This document shows, one piece after another, positions 13,373 to 24,696 of a DNA stretch of 64,000 nucleotides (position 1 is its first letter; each line of letters opens with the position of its first letter). The DNA comes from Drosophila pseudoobscura (taxonomy: Eukaryota > Arthropoda > Insecta > Diptera > Drosophilidae): the NCBI RefSeq assembly GCF_009870125.1, contig NC_046683.1, positions 67,533,869 through 67,597,868 on the forward strand, written 5' to 3'. A model generated the notes under the pieces. It made no database searches. It was not told where the DNA came from and was given only the letters and a program-made list of their open reading frames with translations. The position numbers and the translations under genes were made by a program.

Positions 13373-13804
13373 ACAAGCCCCGAAAATTGTCTCCAGTGCC
13401 ATACATATGTATGTATGTTTCTGTTGGCCATTGCTGAGGTATTCAGTGTGGATCGATCCAAATCGATATTGAAAGATATTGAGGCCAAGCTAAAGATTTT
13501 TTACACTAGGAACTGGTTGGAGTTCCAGCGAATTGAGCCTAAATTCATTATGTTGCCTCGTAAACAATTTGACTTGGTCGTGAATGCCTATTTTCATCAG
13601 GCCAAGCGTGTGGAGGAGGAATATGTATCGCCGTTCAAAAATAGACCACTACAACCATGTCCAAAGGAATGACTTGTCTTTCCTGCTGGCTATAATCTAA
13701 GCGCCTTACGAGTTATGAATGATCCCAACCACTAGGCCATTCGCAAAGGCGTTCGTACTGGGGATACTACCATTTATTATTACAAAAAGTACATACAAAC
13801 ATAA
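13373..13804 (+). pseudogene. Unrecognised small coding sequence with in-frame stop codons
   Basis: One frame stays protein-like for about 430 bp but is broken twice, by TGA at 13670-13672 and TAG at 13733-13735, before ending at TAA 13802-13804. An ATG at 13415 opens 85 residues containing FYTRNWLEFQRIEPKFIMLP and VVNAYFHQAKRVEEEYVSP; after the TGA the same frame continues with FPAGYNLSALRVMNDPNH and, after the TAG, GDTTIYYYKKYIQT. An AATAAA lies just downstream at 13826-13831. The mixed hydrophobic/charged composition is unlike the low-complexity frames around it. I do not recognise the family. A decayed gene or retrocopy is the simplest reading; stop-codon readthrough or a true 85-residue gene are alternatives. 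A possible 52-bp intron (13296-13347) lies just upstream. Confidence 0.4.
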
Positions 13805-14060
13805 TATTTGTAAGTTTTCATTTTCAATAAAGGCTGAAAGACCGAGCGGAAAAATTAAAGCTACCAAAAATCAGCGACTGTCAGATGGCGCCGAAGACAT
13901 AATATCGCCAGCGTAGCTCAGAGAATAGGGATTGGAAATGATTTCATTGTTCTGCCGATAAAATTGTCGCCAGCGAAAAATGTTGCCCGTGACTTTGATT
14001 TTGGCCGCCACAAAATTAATTTCCAAGGAACTTACACATGCCCGAAAGAGAGCAGCCGCA

Positions 14061-14140
14061 GCACACATACACACACACACACACACACACAGCAACAGCA
14101 ACCGGGCATGGGGCATGGGGCATGGGGCATGGAGCATGGG
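14061..14140. repeat. CA microsatellite followed by GGGCATG minisatellite
   Basis: A CA run of about 15 dinucleotides to 14091 is followed by AGCAACAGCAAC and then about five GGGCATG units. Confidence 0.88.
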
Positions 14141-14694
14141 ACAAAAAAAAGTTGGCTTATCTGGCCTGAAAGATCTCCGAGCTCGGGTCGGTGCTCATTT
14201 GACTTTGACATGCGAACGTTTGCCTCACCGCCAGCTCCAGCATGGACTACACTACTCACTCGTATTGGTCTTTGCTTTGGCTTCAACTCTTCTTTTGCCC
14301 TGCCAGAGGATCCCAATGAGAATTCCCCCCAAATGAGAATTCAATAAATTTCAGCAAAAGCCCGCAGCAGCAGCAACAACACAATGGGCCAACCGTTGTC
14401 GTTAGTCTTTTGGCGACGTTTAACATGAATATGCGGTGTGGCTAATGTGGAGCCCATAAACACTTCCAGCGGCAACATGAATGGCCTGCAGCCCCCAACA
14501 GATGTTTGAGTTGGTCCCACTGAGCACTGAAGCACCAAAAACAGGTTGCTGCTACGTGTGTGGGTCTCACGAGCATCCTGGCCCGCAGATCATGGCAATG
14601 GAGCGCTCTTAACAATTGCTTCTTAACGCGAATTGAAATGAAATGCCACCGTCGAAGATTGGTTATTTGGCCAATCATCGCCGGCCAGAGCTAG

Positions 14695-14744
14695 GGCTCT
14701 GGATCTGGCTCTGGCTCTGGCTCTGGCTTTGGCTCTGTCTCTCT
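14695..14744. repeat. GGCTCT hexanucleotide tract
   Basis: Imperfect GGCTCT units. The Trp-Leu and Arg-Ala repeats in overlapping frames come from this tract. Confidence 0.8.
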
Positions 14745-15763
14745 GGCGGCCAACACTTGCATCTGGTAGCTGCAGCATCAAAGCAACCGCCTCATTTCCG
14801 TTGGCCATTTGATAACATGGAGATGTGTGAGGGACACCCGGACAATTGCACATGTAAATGGCCACAGTTGCTAACAACTACAATGTGAAAACATCAATTA
14901 CACGGGACTCGGGTGACCGGAGGACGGGGGGGGGGGACCGGGGGGACCAAACCTGGTTCTATGGCTGTGGCTGTGGCAGCGACTGCTCGCCAGGATTGCT
15001 GGCGATCGTGGCGTTCAATCAGCGCATTTAACTTGGCGCTGGCGCCAGCGTTTAAGATGCGGCTCGCTCTGATCTGCTGATAAGCCATGTCCATGTTGTT
15101 GTAGTGCTCTTGCTGTTTCTGTGGCTGTTTCTATAGCTGTTGCTCTTGCTGTGGCGGTTGCCAGGAGAGCGGCTCTGCGATTTTTTGGAATGGGATTTCG
15201 GGGGCAGAGGGCGAAGGGCGGAGCAAGGAGCTGGCGTCTGGCGTCTGGCGATGTTGGAACAGGTTTTAATGGCTTGCATGAGACAGAATTATGTACGGCT
15301 CCGCAGACAGCCAAATGGAAGCATGCAACAAACTTCTGAATTGAAAGAACAGGATGGGGCATGGGAAATTATTGAGGAATTTATGCAAATGTGCGCACGG
15401 GCTCTCATGTCTCAGGTCTCAGGTGAGATAGGTCGGAGGTAGGTCCAGAGATGTGTCTTCATTGACCCCCACATATGCAGCAGCCCACAAAAAGTGACCG
15501 CCAAGCGATTCCTTTCAACTTCCATTTTGAATATAGTGTGTATTTTATTAATGCCGCATTAAAATGCCACAGACAATAAATCCATTACGAAATCATTTGA
15601 ACAATTAAAATTGCATAATAAATACGATAAATACTGATGGCAAATACCTGGAAATCCTAATTAACTGCAAAATATCACAATTCAACTTAGAGACTACGAT
15701 GACGATGGCAACCTAACGCTAATTAAATGTACAATGTGCTCCCGAAATGGGTGCAGGCGGCGA

Positions 15764-17407
15764 CTAAACGGAGACGCTCGTTCCTAATATGTCCGAGATG
15801 CTGAAGCTGCTCCGTTTGGGCTTTGGCTGTGCATCGGCATTGGCATCGGCATCGGCGGCCACAGAAGCCGCAGACTCATGCGTGCCCGTTGTGGTGGTGG
15901 TTGTCGTGTTAGTGCCTACCACATCCACAAAGGTGTCTGCGTCCGCCTCGGCTGCCGACTCGCCACTGAAAGAGGAGGACGACGTGGAGGAGGAGGAGGC
16001 TGGCGATGGCGGTGTGTAGGCCCAACTTGGATAGCAGGCAATGTGTCTAGCATATTCAATGGCATGGGATGTCAGCTGTGGCGGTGGCGGCGCTGGCAGA
16101 TAGAAATTTCCCTCCAGTGTATCCAGCAGATAATGACGCTGCATAAGGTCGGACTGGAGTTGCGCAGCATTCTGTTGTGGATGCAGCGACAGATCGTCGA
16201 CCAAACGCAGACGCTTGGCTAATGGTGAGTGCTCCACATTGGTTCCTCCTGCTGTGGCCGCCGGCTGTGGAGGCGGTGAATCGTTTAGCTTGCGCTTGCA
16301 CCGTGATTGGCCCGACTCACGAAAACCCTTGGCAAAGGGATTGTTGTCGATTTTCAGCTTGGTGATGCGATCGTTCTATAGGTAAACAAAGTAAACAAAA
16401 GTGGAAGATTAGTTATCAATTTTCACATGGAAAAGCGGTTTCTCAAGTACACACCTGATATGCGGTCACGGCTATGAACTCCGTCTCGGGGAAGACGAAG
16501 GCCTGCTGCGGGGCCCAGGGAATCTGGCCAAGATCAGAGGTGCGTATAACATGCAAACGCGGCTGATACTTGTGCATGCTGGCTAGGACAATCTGTAGGA
16601 GAACGAGGCTTTGATTATCAACCAATTCAGATTGAGAATAATCAAATCCACTCACGTGTCCGTTGTTGTCCAGGGTGTTGTTGGTCAGCTTCACTTTGCT
16701 AAAAAGTAGAGCCTGCGACTGCCAATGCTTGCCAGTGGCCGGGCTTTCCGGATGCAGATACATGCGCTGGGGGCTCTGCGGTTCGGCTCCTCCAGCCGGG
16801 ACCCACTGAGAGCCGGAGAACTTGTAGCGGCAGTCTCCAATGGGTACCATCTCCAGGAGCACGCAGTAGCTGGCCTCCTCCTCGAGTCCACTCAACGAGA
16901 CCCGCATCGAGGGGAACATGCGTCTGTTGGAGAAGCAAAGGAGAAGAAAATGGAAGTTAGCGACACGTTGACACGACGATAAGATGGAGGCTTATCGCAA
17001 TCTCTGGCAAGTCCACACAGTCGACAAAGTCGGTCACAATTTTTGGAGATAAGATGAAGACACAAACAGTCAAATAGTACCAACCTGCCACACTTTGTGA
17101 TAATCATCTCGGTGCCGATGTTGTGGAACTGTTGCCACAGTTCGTTGTTCTCCAGCTTGGCCTCCACTCCAGGCAGCGATGGTTGCTGAGGTGGTGGCGG
17201 CGGAGGCACAAAGTGCCCAGCAAAGGCAGGCAGAAGGCCGCACAGGGGATCTGCAAGGTAGCGAATGGGTTAGATAGTGCCGTCGGCGAATCATTCGGGG
17301 AGCTTGCTCCACTTACCAGGCAAACGTTGCATAATCTGGTGGCGATAGATCTCGTGAGCGATCTGCTGCTGCATGCGCAGATCGGCGATGTTTGGCAGGG
17401 CCAACAT
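15764..17407 (-). CDS. Doc3: Dorsocross T-box transcription factor (Doc3-like), five exons
   Basis: On the minus strand, exons 17317-17407, 17085-17250, 16656-16923, 16455-16592 and 15764-16375 join in frame across GT-AG introns to give 424 residues. Exons 1, 3 and 4 (91, 268 and 138 bp) are exactly as long as those of the Doc2-like gene, and all four introns fall at the same places. The T-box spans about residues 61-249, beginning [19 protein letters not shown] and ending in the DNNPFAKGF block. The N-terminus carries [16 protein letters not shown]. The tail has a Pro/Ser-rich stretch and ends [13 protein letters not shown], an eh1-type motif. The protein should be a nuclear regulator partly redundant with the other Dorsocross factors. 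Doc3 is assigned because in flies the minus-strand Dorsocross gene lies next to the UBE3B-type gene; the 424-residue length fits what I recall of Doc3. Confidence 0.92.
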
Positions 17408-20077
17408 TTCGTATAGATCTCCTCGAAGTGTGAATAGGGGGGTTACGAAATTTCTAACGACGGTTCAAATCGATCGAACTGCTTCTAAACTCCGAAACGT
17501 ACAATAATATATGTATGTATGTATTTGAGGCGCGACTCGAAACAAGAACTGCTCGTCACGTTGTCAAGATTGAGACTGTTTCTCTCAGCAGCGACGATCG
17601 CACTGACTCGATTCTGCCAGAATCCGGTCTTCGCTCAGTCGAGCTTCAGGTAGTAGTAGTTGCTCGACCTGTTCCTCTGCTCAAGTGGTGTGTGCTGGTG
17701 TCGGCTCTCCCTCGTTCTTTGTCGCTCTCCCTCTGCCTCTCTGCAGCGCGGGCATTGGCTGATAGTCGTTGGAACGTTTCGTTGTCCCGCTCTAACCGAT
17801 CCGGAACGCCATTTTGGGTCGTGTGTTCATGTGGGGGGAATGGAATGGAATCTCCATCTCCCCCATCTCCAGTGATGGGGCACGGGCATGGCATCCATAT
17901 TGCCGTTGATACTATTAATGGGGGATTGGGGTGCAGCGCTCTTTGAAGTAGCCTCCTCCTAATCGGTTGTAATATTTATGGAAAACGAAAACGCTTTTGA
18001 TGTGGGCCAAATCAGAATGCCTGTAAAGATTGAATTCTACTATTGCAAAAGAAAACATTGGATATTGCATTATTTTAATTTTATTATTACAATTATTTCA
18101 AATAGGGGGAGGTCAATGATAATGCATCGATTACTATTTTTACTATGACTTTTTAATATTCAAAAACGTCCTTTAAAATCTTACCACAGAATGTTCTTCA
18201 ATATTACGTACCACTTCTGATATTTTCCTTTTTCATCATCAGAATTTTCGAGTGCCCACTCGACTCAGAACCTTCTTAGCCTTAGGAAACCTTTAATATC
18301 CGTTGGATATCCATATCTCTTTGCCAAGATCAGCTCCCATTTGGTCGAGTGCTGCTATTTTATCTTATCTGAAATCGTACTGGAACAAGCTGCAACTTGT
18401 AGTAATAGATCCAAGGAAATCTCGCCGCTACCGTTTATCGACGGACTCACAAAAGAGATCCGCCCTTGATAAGTCGAGCTAATCAAACCTTTAAACGGTA
18501 CTTGATGCCGGGCCACAACAAATTGCACCGGCACCAAGGCGAGGACACCAGAGAGAGGACATCACATCACATCGCATGCGACTGGCGCCAAGCGACTGTC
18601 GCCTCTGTGCCACTTGAATATTATGGGTCTCTCAGCAGTCACTTGTTGCCGCTTGTTGTTGTGCTCCTGGTGGCGGTGGCGGTAAAAACTCACAGGCAAG
18701 TCATAAAAATCATCACACTTTGTCCCTGGAATGCTGATGCTCGGGAACAATGCCAGTCGTCGTCGCAGTGATGGCATTTTATGGCCTGACGGTGCGACGA
18801 CCGCCGACTGTTAGCGTCTGTGCCGATTTTTGAAATTATTGTTATGATTATTGTCTGTTTTGTAGGTCTGTTCTACAATTTGTTTGGCATTGTTCCAGTT
18901 CAAGGGAGACCGGTCCGACAGAAAAAAAACCGCAAGAGGAAATCACTTGAGAAACGGAACCCGTAAAGAACAATATAATGATTTTTTTATTCGAATAAAA
19001 ATGTCAAATAACATTCAAGAAACCAGATTTAGTGCGGGTCAGCTGGATGAGAGATAGGAAGGACTATCCATAAGCCATTCGCTGGTCCAGATCGCATTTC
19101 GCATTACGGTCCGATCCCAAGTCATTAGTCAGCCGAAATGCATCCAGTCTGGACCGTGACATGCAATTTCCGGTAATTTGGCTAGCTTTGCATAAACTCT
19201 TTGCAATATTTCCGGATATTTCCTAAGTGCATCATTCGACCCTTGCGTCCTGTGTTTCCTTCAGTGTGACTCAGACAATTAGTGGATGACCAGGAGCCAA
19301 GTTTCAATCCCAGTCCCATCGCCAGACGGATTTGTGTCATTAGCTCGCGTGGACTCGTCTTCATTTCATTGCATTTCCATTTCATTTTCATTCACTGGCT
19401 GGGTCGGAAAAACCCGGGGAAATTTGGATAGCACTAATTGCTGCCGTTTGGCTTCCTTTTCTTCCCTTCCCTTCCCTTCCCATTTGTTTGTTATCTCAGG
19501 GAACGCGCTTAGGGGAAATATCAGATAAACAGTAGCGGCTTTACAATTTGAACATGAATCAGACATTTAGATTTATTGCTGCTGTTTTTTTTTGTTTTTT
19601 TTTTTTGTGTTTTGTGGTTTTACAATGTAACTCCTGGCGTAAGCCATATGTGTATTGGGTATCATATAATGCTCGTACATATATAAATACATTTATGCCA
19701 TAGTTTAATAGATTTCCCCCTTCTCCATTTTATCTTTTCCAACCAAAATCGAATATTAGTTGAAGTATTTGTAATTCAGCATTGATTGGTATTTTGGTTA
19801 TTGTGTACACTTCGTTAGTTTATTATAGTTTTATCACAGCTATACGTTTATATTTATTTGTTTGTTTGTTTCTTTCTTTTTTTATATCCTTGACATACCA
19901 TTTAGGTTTCACTAAAAAAAAAAAAATATTACGCCGAGGGCTCTTCAACCGCGAGAAATACTTAAAAGATAACATAAAATGTGAATAAAGCACGGAGGGA
20001 GAAATATGTGCAATACAGTTAAACAAGATTGTCGCACGGCAGTCCCTGATATGTGGACAGTCCACCTGACAGCCAAC
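17408..20077. other. Intergenic region: Doc3-like 5' side and HECT-gene 3' side
   Basis: 17408-17650 should hold the 5' leader and promoter of the minus-strand Doc3-like gene; a TCAGTG initiator-like sequence lies on the minus strand near 17601-17606, but it is too short to be decisive. 17950-19500 is mostly AT-rich single-copy DNA. 19570-20077, rich in T on the plus strand, fits the 3' untranslated region of the HECT ligase gene. No additional gene is visible. Confidence 0.5.
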
Positions 20078-23000
20078 TTACGACAGCTCGAAGCCCGTGT
20101 TGCTGCTGACGGCATAGCGAAGTTTGTCCCGCAGCGTCGACTTTTTCTGGTAGTTCGGTAGCTTTAGCAGATTGAAGCAGGTCGACGAGGTGGGCAGTCT
20201 GTTGAGCGGATCCTTCTTGCGTATGGTGAAGAAGCCGCGTATCACACTACCTATGGTATCGCCAGTGTCCTCGTCGTCGCCCACCTCCACACAGCGGATG
20301 GAGAAGGGCGGCTCAAGGTGGGCAAAGCCCAAAAGCGGTGGTTTTGAGCAGCTGGTAACAAACTGTCAAAAAGAATATGCATTAAGGAGATGGCCTTAGA
20401 CATGATCTTCTTTCGGGTACTCACCTTTAGGAAAAGCTTGCGCTCTTCTTCTGTAAAGTCCTTTCCCAGAATATCCCAGAGCCAGCCAACCACGCGGTGA
20501 GAATCATGAAATCCGCCATAATACTGCGTATGCTTGCGCAAATCCCTCAAATCCAATGGCGCCGTATCGCCCGAGATGAGACGCTGCAGCTCCGGTGGCG
20601 AGAAGAGTGACAGCCACTCGGGATTGACAATGCTGCGGAAGCCTCGATTGAAGGCCTGTGTCTGCTCGCGTATCTGCGTGTTCATGTGGAAGTAGGCCAT
20701 GTAGTGGATGTAGACCAGTTTGTTGTGATCGTTGACCACACGCCCCTTGCCGCCGGGATGCAGTTCGTGGGTGACGATCTTGCCCATCACATCCTGATCC
20801 ACGGAGAAGGTCAGATTCAGCTCGGCCACATCCTGCTTGTAGTGCTTGATGAAGGTGAGGCTGCGATAGAGTTCAGCGTCCAGCGAGGGCAGCTCATCCA
20901 TGCAGGAGTAGAGGGCCTGCTGCGTCTGCCCCAGCAGCTGGGAGAGGAAGAACGAGGCGAAGGGGACATCCACCACGATGCCCTCGTAGACGGCCTTGCC
21001 CAGCATTCGGCCGACAAACTCAAAGAGCTGCAGGTGGTTGTCCTGCACGTAGGAGATCGGCGATGGATACAATCGTTGATCCGAGGTGGTTTTGAAAAGA
21101 TTCAGCGATGGATCGAACACCTTCTTGATGGTCTCCTCCAGGAACTCCTTGAACACACCGTCTTGGTCGATGCCCGCCTCGTGTAGTCCCTGCTGATTGA
21201 TAAAGCGCACTCGGATGACGCCCTTGAGAGCTTGCGTGGGCTGGGCGGCCAGCTGGCGGTAACCATCCTCTACAATACGCTCCCGATGGATGACGATCAG
21301 CGCTGAGCGAGGCGAGGCACAGGCGCTCTCCGTCAGCCCCATCACAGCCTTTTCGTTCTGCACGAATTTGCGGAACAGCTTGACGCGATCATCGTGAGGA
21401 ATAATGTGCGGCATCTTGGCCAGCAGCAGCATGGCATTCCGCTTGGCCTTCTCCAAATCGTTGATGAACGTCGAAGGCTTTACTTCCGGTATGAGCCAAT
21501 GATTAGTCGGCGTAAACGGTCGCCGACAGTCGCGACGATAGAGACAGAGCAGGAGAGTGTGAAGCGAGAGAAATACTGGATTCTGAACAATGTTCTTGGC
21601 GCCTTTAAAAAGATGCAGAGGGGATAAGTGTCTGGAATACGGCGATGATTAAATGCAAACTCACCCAAAATGTTATCGTTAATCAACTTGTACAGCATAT
21701 TGTTCAGAAAGTAGGTCAGCATGACATAATCGTTTAGCCTAAAGGGATTCTGCTCCGTGTACATCTCATACTCGTCGAGAATTCTAAAAAAAAAAACGGA
21801 AATATATAGCCACGGATGAGGAATCAGGCATTGTAGATCTACTCACGTAACATAGTGTGTCATGCAGTCGCAGAATAGCATCAGCATTGCTGTCTGCGGC
21901 TTCTGGAGGCTGGTCTCGCTCTTCAGTAGATCCAGATACTCCTTCATTCCGCAATTCGGACCCAGCGACGTCAGCATCAGCCAGATGTCGTAGAGAACAT
22001 TGTCGTTGTAGCATATTCCCGTTAAAATGTCCAGCTTCATTTGGGAGAGCGTGCTGAGAGCCGCATAGTACATGCCGCAAATGCGCGACACCTGCACCAC
22101 ATCGGCACTGTCCAGCTTCCGCCACGGCTGTTTGGCCTGTTTGCTCTGCTTGCTGGCCGTGCCGCCGCCAATGAGAGTGACACCGCAATTGGAGCTGCGT
22201 TCTAGGGCGCGTCGCAGCAGATTCGATGTGGAGGGCTGCTGGGGAGACTGGAACTCAATGCGCTCATAGTTCACATTAATGTCCTTCAGGAAATCACCCA
22301 GTAGCACCTTGATGCAGCGGCTATCCCACAGCATATGAAATTGCTTCTTGATCAACGACACATTCTGATTTTGTGCGGGCTCCGTACCGGGTGTATGCCA
22401 GCCAAGCAACTCGTGCCATTGCGTGAATACTCCTTTGGTGGTCACCGTGTTCGGTATCAGTTCCAGCAGCGTTGTGGTGGTTTCCTATGCAACAGAAAGA
22501 GTGTAAGAGCGCACGAAGTCAAATGTGATTGCATCCAACTTACAATCAGTAATGGATAGGCCAGCACTTTGGCCTCCGCTTGGCCATCAATGTTGAACAA
22601 GTTGACAATGTTTCCCAAGAACGCCAAGGATTTGGTTCCCGGCATACTGGCGCCGAACTCCTCGAACCATTGGAAGTCTTCGGAGATGCTCAATGCCTTC
22701 TTCAGCAGACCCATGGACGACAACTGTTCTATGCACTGGGGCACGCTTTGGTTCAAGTGATAGACTAGAGCCGGCACAGAGACAATCTCCGATAGAAACT
22801 GGCTCAACAGGTTGCGACTGTAGTCTCCGTCGATCAGCGGGCGGAGACAGAGCGTGATAATGGCCACAAGGGTGACAGATTTCACGGACAATTCCTCGCG
22901 TGCCGTGCCCCGCAGCAGAACCAGCTAAAGGACGGACATTTCAAATACTTATATAGCGGATAAGTTTATAAGACTACTCACCCGCATGGTTTTGTAGAAA

Positions 23001-23696
23001 CCGTGTTGCACCAGGTGCCCCTGAATGTTGCAGCAGACCTTTTGCATGGCAGGCTGGAGGCCTCCAAATGTGGCATTCCGCAGTATGGCCCATGACTTTG
23101 GCGAAGTAAACACAATCAGGGTGTGGAGGAAGAGGGCCAATGACAGGCTGTCGGCATGATTCTCTGGCTTGAGCTCTGGCAGCAGCAGCAGGCAGTTGGT
23201 TAGCAATATCTTGATGTGCGCGATCCAGGGTAGACTCCGCTCCTTGTGCAGGCAGAGGGCCGCGTACGAGAGCCTTGTATTTTCCGCCTCCATGGCTTTG
23301 TTAACGTAGCGGCAGATGATCTCCAGACGCTCGCGTGCTTTCATATTCTTCTTGTCCAATTTGATTTGCGTGAGATACCGACGGAGCAAAGGATACACAT
23401 TAACGGCAGTCAGCTCCAGTTCCGTATCTTTCTCATCCTGTCCGGGCACAAACACCGCATCAAAATCGTTGCTACAAAGAAGGGGAAGGGGGTATGTATA
23501 GAAGAGCGTGGCAATGGGATGGGACAAGGGTTTACATGATACGCTTCTGATATTTCCGGCGCGACGCATATCCTTTGAGTGTAGACTGCAGCAGGATGGC
23601 GGCCAACTCACGGCGCTTCTCCAGCGCCCGCTCCTCCCTGGCCGCCTTAGTCTGCTCAAGGAAGCTCGTCTTCTGCGATTCCGTTTGGGCAAACAT
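20078..23696 (-). CDS. UBE3B-type HECT E3 ubiquitin ligase (fly CG5087 orthologue), seven exons
   Basis: Minus-strand exons 23536-23696, 22982-23471, 22544-22924, 21847-22484, 21665-21783, 20425-21602 and 20078-20362 give 1083 residues. The start is the ATG opening [10 protein letters not shown]. An IQ-type calmodulin-binding motif lies at about residues 32-48 ([17 protein letters not shown]). The HECT domain fills about residues 700-1083, with [20 protein letters not shown] near its start. The ubiquitin-accepting cysteine is Cys1051 in [16 protein letters not shown], 32 residues from the C-terminus, the same distance as Cys1036 in 1068-residue human UBE3B. The enzyme takes ubiquitin from an E2 as a thioester on this cysteine and passes it to substrates. 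Intron 21603-21664 was placed at the AG before GCGCC: the nearer AG at 21632-21633 would leave a 33-bp intron and break the frame. In flies CG5087 sits between Doc3 and smaug, as here. Confidence 0.92.
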
Positions 23697-23926
23697 TCTT
23701 TTCGCTGTCGATACTGCTACAGCGCAATGGAAATGTTCTTTTGTTGTGTTTGTGTGCGTTTCGTTGGGATTTTCGCGGTGCTAGTGGTTTATTACAGTAT
23801 GTAGAACTTGCATGTACTGCTGTGTGTGCCAAAGCTGTTGCTCATAATGTTTTGGTGCCTTTTTCATTATGCAGCCCACATTAGAAGTAAAATTTTCCAA
23901 TAAAAATTTTCATTTTCCTTCTGCAA

Positions 23927-23937
23927 CAGTGTGACCG
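23927..23937 (-). promoter_or_regulatory. Core promoter motif 1 of the HECT ligase gene
   Basis: On the minus strand reads CGGTCACACTG, a full match to Drosophila core promoter motif 1 (YGGTCACACTR, bound by M1BP). It lies about 230 bp upstream of the ligase start codon, in the correct orientation. Confidence 0.8.
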
Positions 23938-24310
23938 AGGATTTATGGTTCGCTCGAACTTAGCCCACTTAACCCCCTCTATTTAAACATGTCAACAACT
24001 TTAGTAAAGCCGTGGAAAAGAATACTTTTTGCAAACTGTAAACCAAAAAAAGTTTTATCATTTTCGTGGAGTGTATTTCATAACTCACTGATTTACAAAA
24101 TCTATCTCTGTCTATGATCGAAAATTATATTTCTTGATTTTTATATTCAGTTAAATATTAGTCGCTATCTAGAACCCTCAGCCCTGAACACATTATTTTG
24201 GTCGACTGATAAGTCTATTTTCTACAAGACTACAAGGCTGATATCAATCCTTTTTATTTTATTGTTTATTAAATAAGGTTTAAGCAAGGAAGGTCAACAA
24301 AATTTTAATC
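23927..24310 (+). repeat. Dispersed promoter-associated repeat, copy R1
   Basis: Starts at the motif 1 end (CAGTGTGACCGAGGATTTAT) and runs to TTAAATAAGGTTTAAGC near 24295. It matches copy R4 (36700-37090) in the same order: TTTTCGTGG, ATGATCG, ATATTCAGTT, CCTGAACACAT, TTTTCTACAAGA, then ATAAGGTTTAA. The copies are clearly diverged. Edges are approximate. Confidence 0.65.
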
Positions 24311-24429
24311 TTAATACATGTCTTACATTGTAACTACACGTCTCCTACATATTAAGTACATAATGGAAATGTGTACGTTCTTATCGTATCGTATCATATC
24401 GTCTACAACCTCCGATTTTGAAAAAAAAA
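24311..24429. other. Spacer between divergent repeats R1 and R2
   Basis: AT-rich sequence with a TCGTATCGTATCATATCG imperfect repeat near 24380-24402. It separates the two oppositely oriented repeat copies between the ligase and smaug promoters. Confidence 0.4.
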
Positions 24430-24696
24430 ACCTTTTTCACGCAAAATGCAATAAAAGCAAGTATTTAGAATAAGCCAGCTAAGTAGAAAAATTATTCATG
24501 AACTGTATAAATTTATGTGGGCATGGCTAAATGTGCTATATAGCTGTGAAAATTCCACGAAAGATAAAAAACGAGGAATATGTAACATAAAACTTGAATT
24601 CGTCAGTATATTTACGGTATATTTTTTAAATGAGATGTTTCGGTATATTTCTGACGGTCGGACGGTATATTTGATCGATAAGTCGCGGTCACACTG
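24430..24696 (-). repeat. Dispersed promoter-associated repeat, copy R2
   Basis: Read on the minus strand it starts CAGTGTGACCGCG, then has three AAATATACCG blocks, CCTCGTTTTT, TATATAG, TTAGCCATGCC, CATGAAT, AGCTGGCTTA and CTTGCTTTTATTG. Copy R3 (36333-36610) has the same blocks in the same order on the plus strand. The motif 1 end points towards smaug. Confidence 0.75.
24615..24696 (+). promoter_or_regulatory. smaug core promoter: three motif 6 sites, DRE-like site, motif 1
   Basis: Three CGGTATATTT motif 6 sites (24615-24624, 24641-24650, 24663-24672) are followed by a DRE-like TGATCGATAA (24672-24681) and a perfect motif 1, CGGTCACACTG, at 24686-24696. This is the promoter class typical of broadly and maternally expressed Drosophila genes, and it faces smaug. 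Transcription probably starts close to motif 1. Confidence 0.75.

Larger units (their letters stand above)
13832..15763. other. Intergenic spacer between the two T-box genes and Doc3-like 3' region
   Basis: Contains a CA microsatellite with an adjoining GGGCATG minisatellite (14061-14140), a GGCTCT tract (14695-14744) and an 11-base poly-G run (14926-14936). Tttatt-type sequence near 15544 could supply the minus-strand polyadenylation signal of the Doc3-like gene. No gene is evident. Confidence 0.55.

Noticed and set aside
17515-17946. 143-codon plus-strand frame upstream of the Doc3-like gene
   Set aside because: Ser/Leu-rich translation of CT-rich promoter and leader DNA; no family resemblance or splice logic.
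21632-21664. A 33-bp intron in the HECT ligase gene using the AG at 21632-21633
   Set aside because: Too short for a fly intron and out of frame; the AG at 21603-21604 gives a 62-bp intron and restores the frame.
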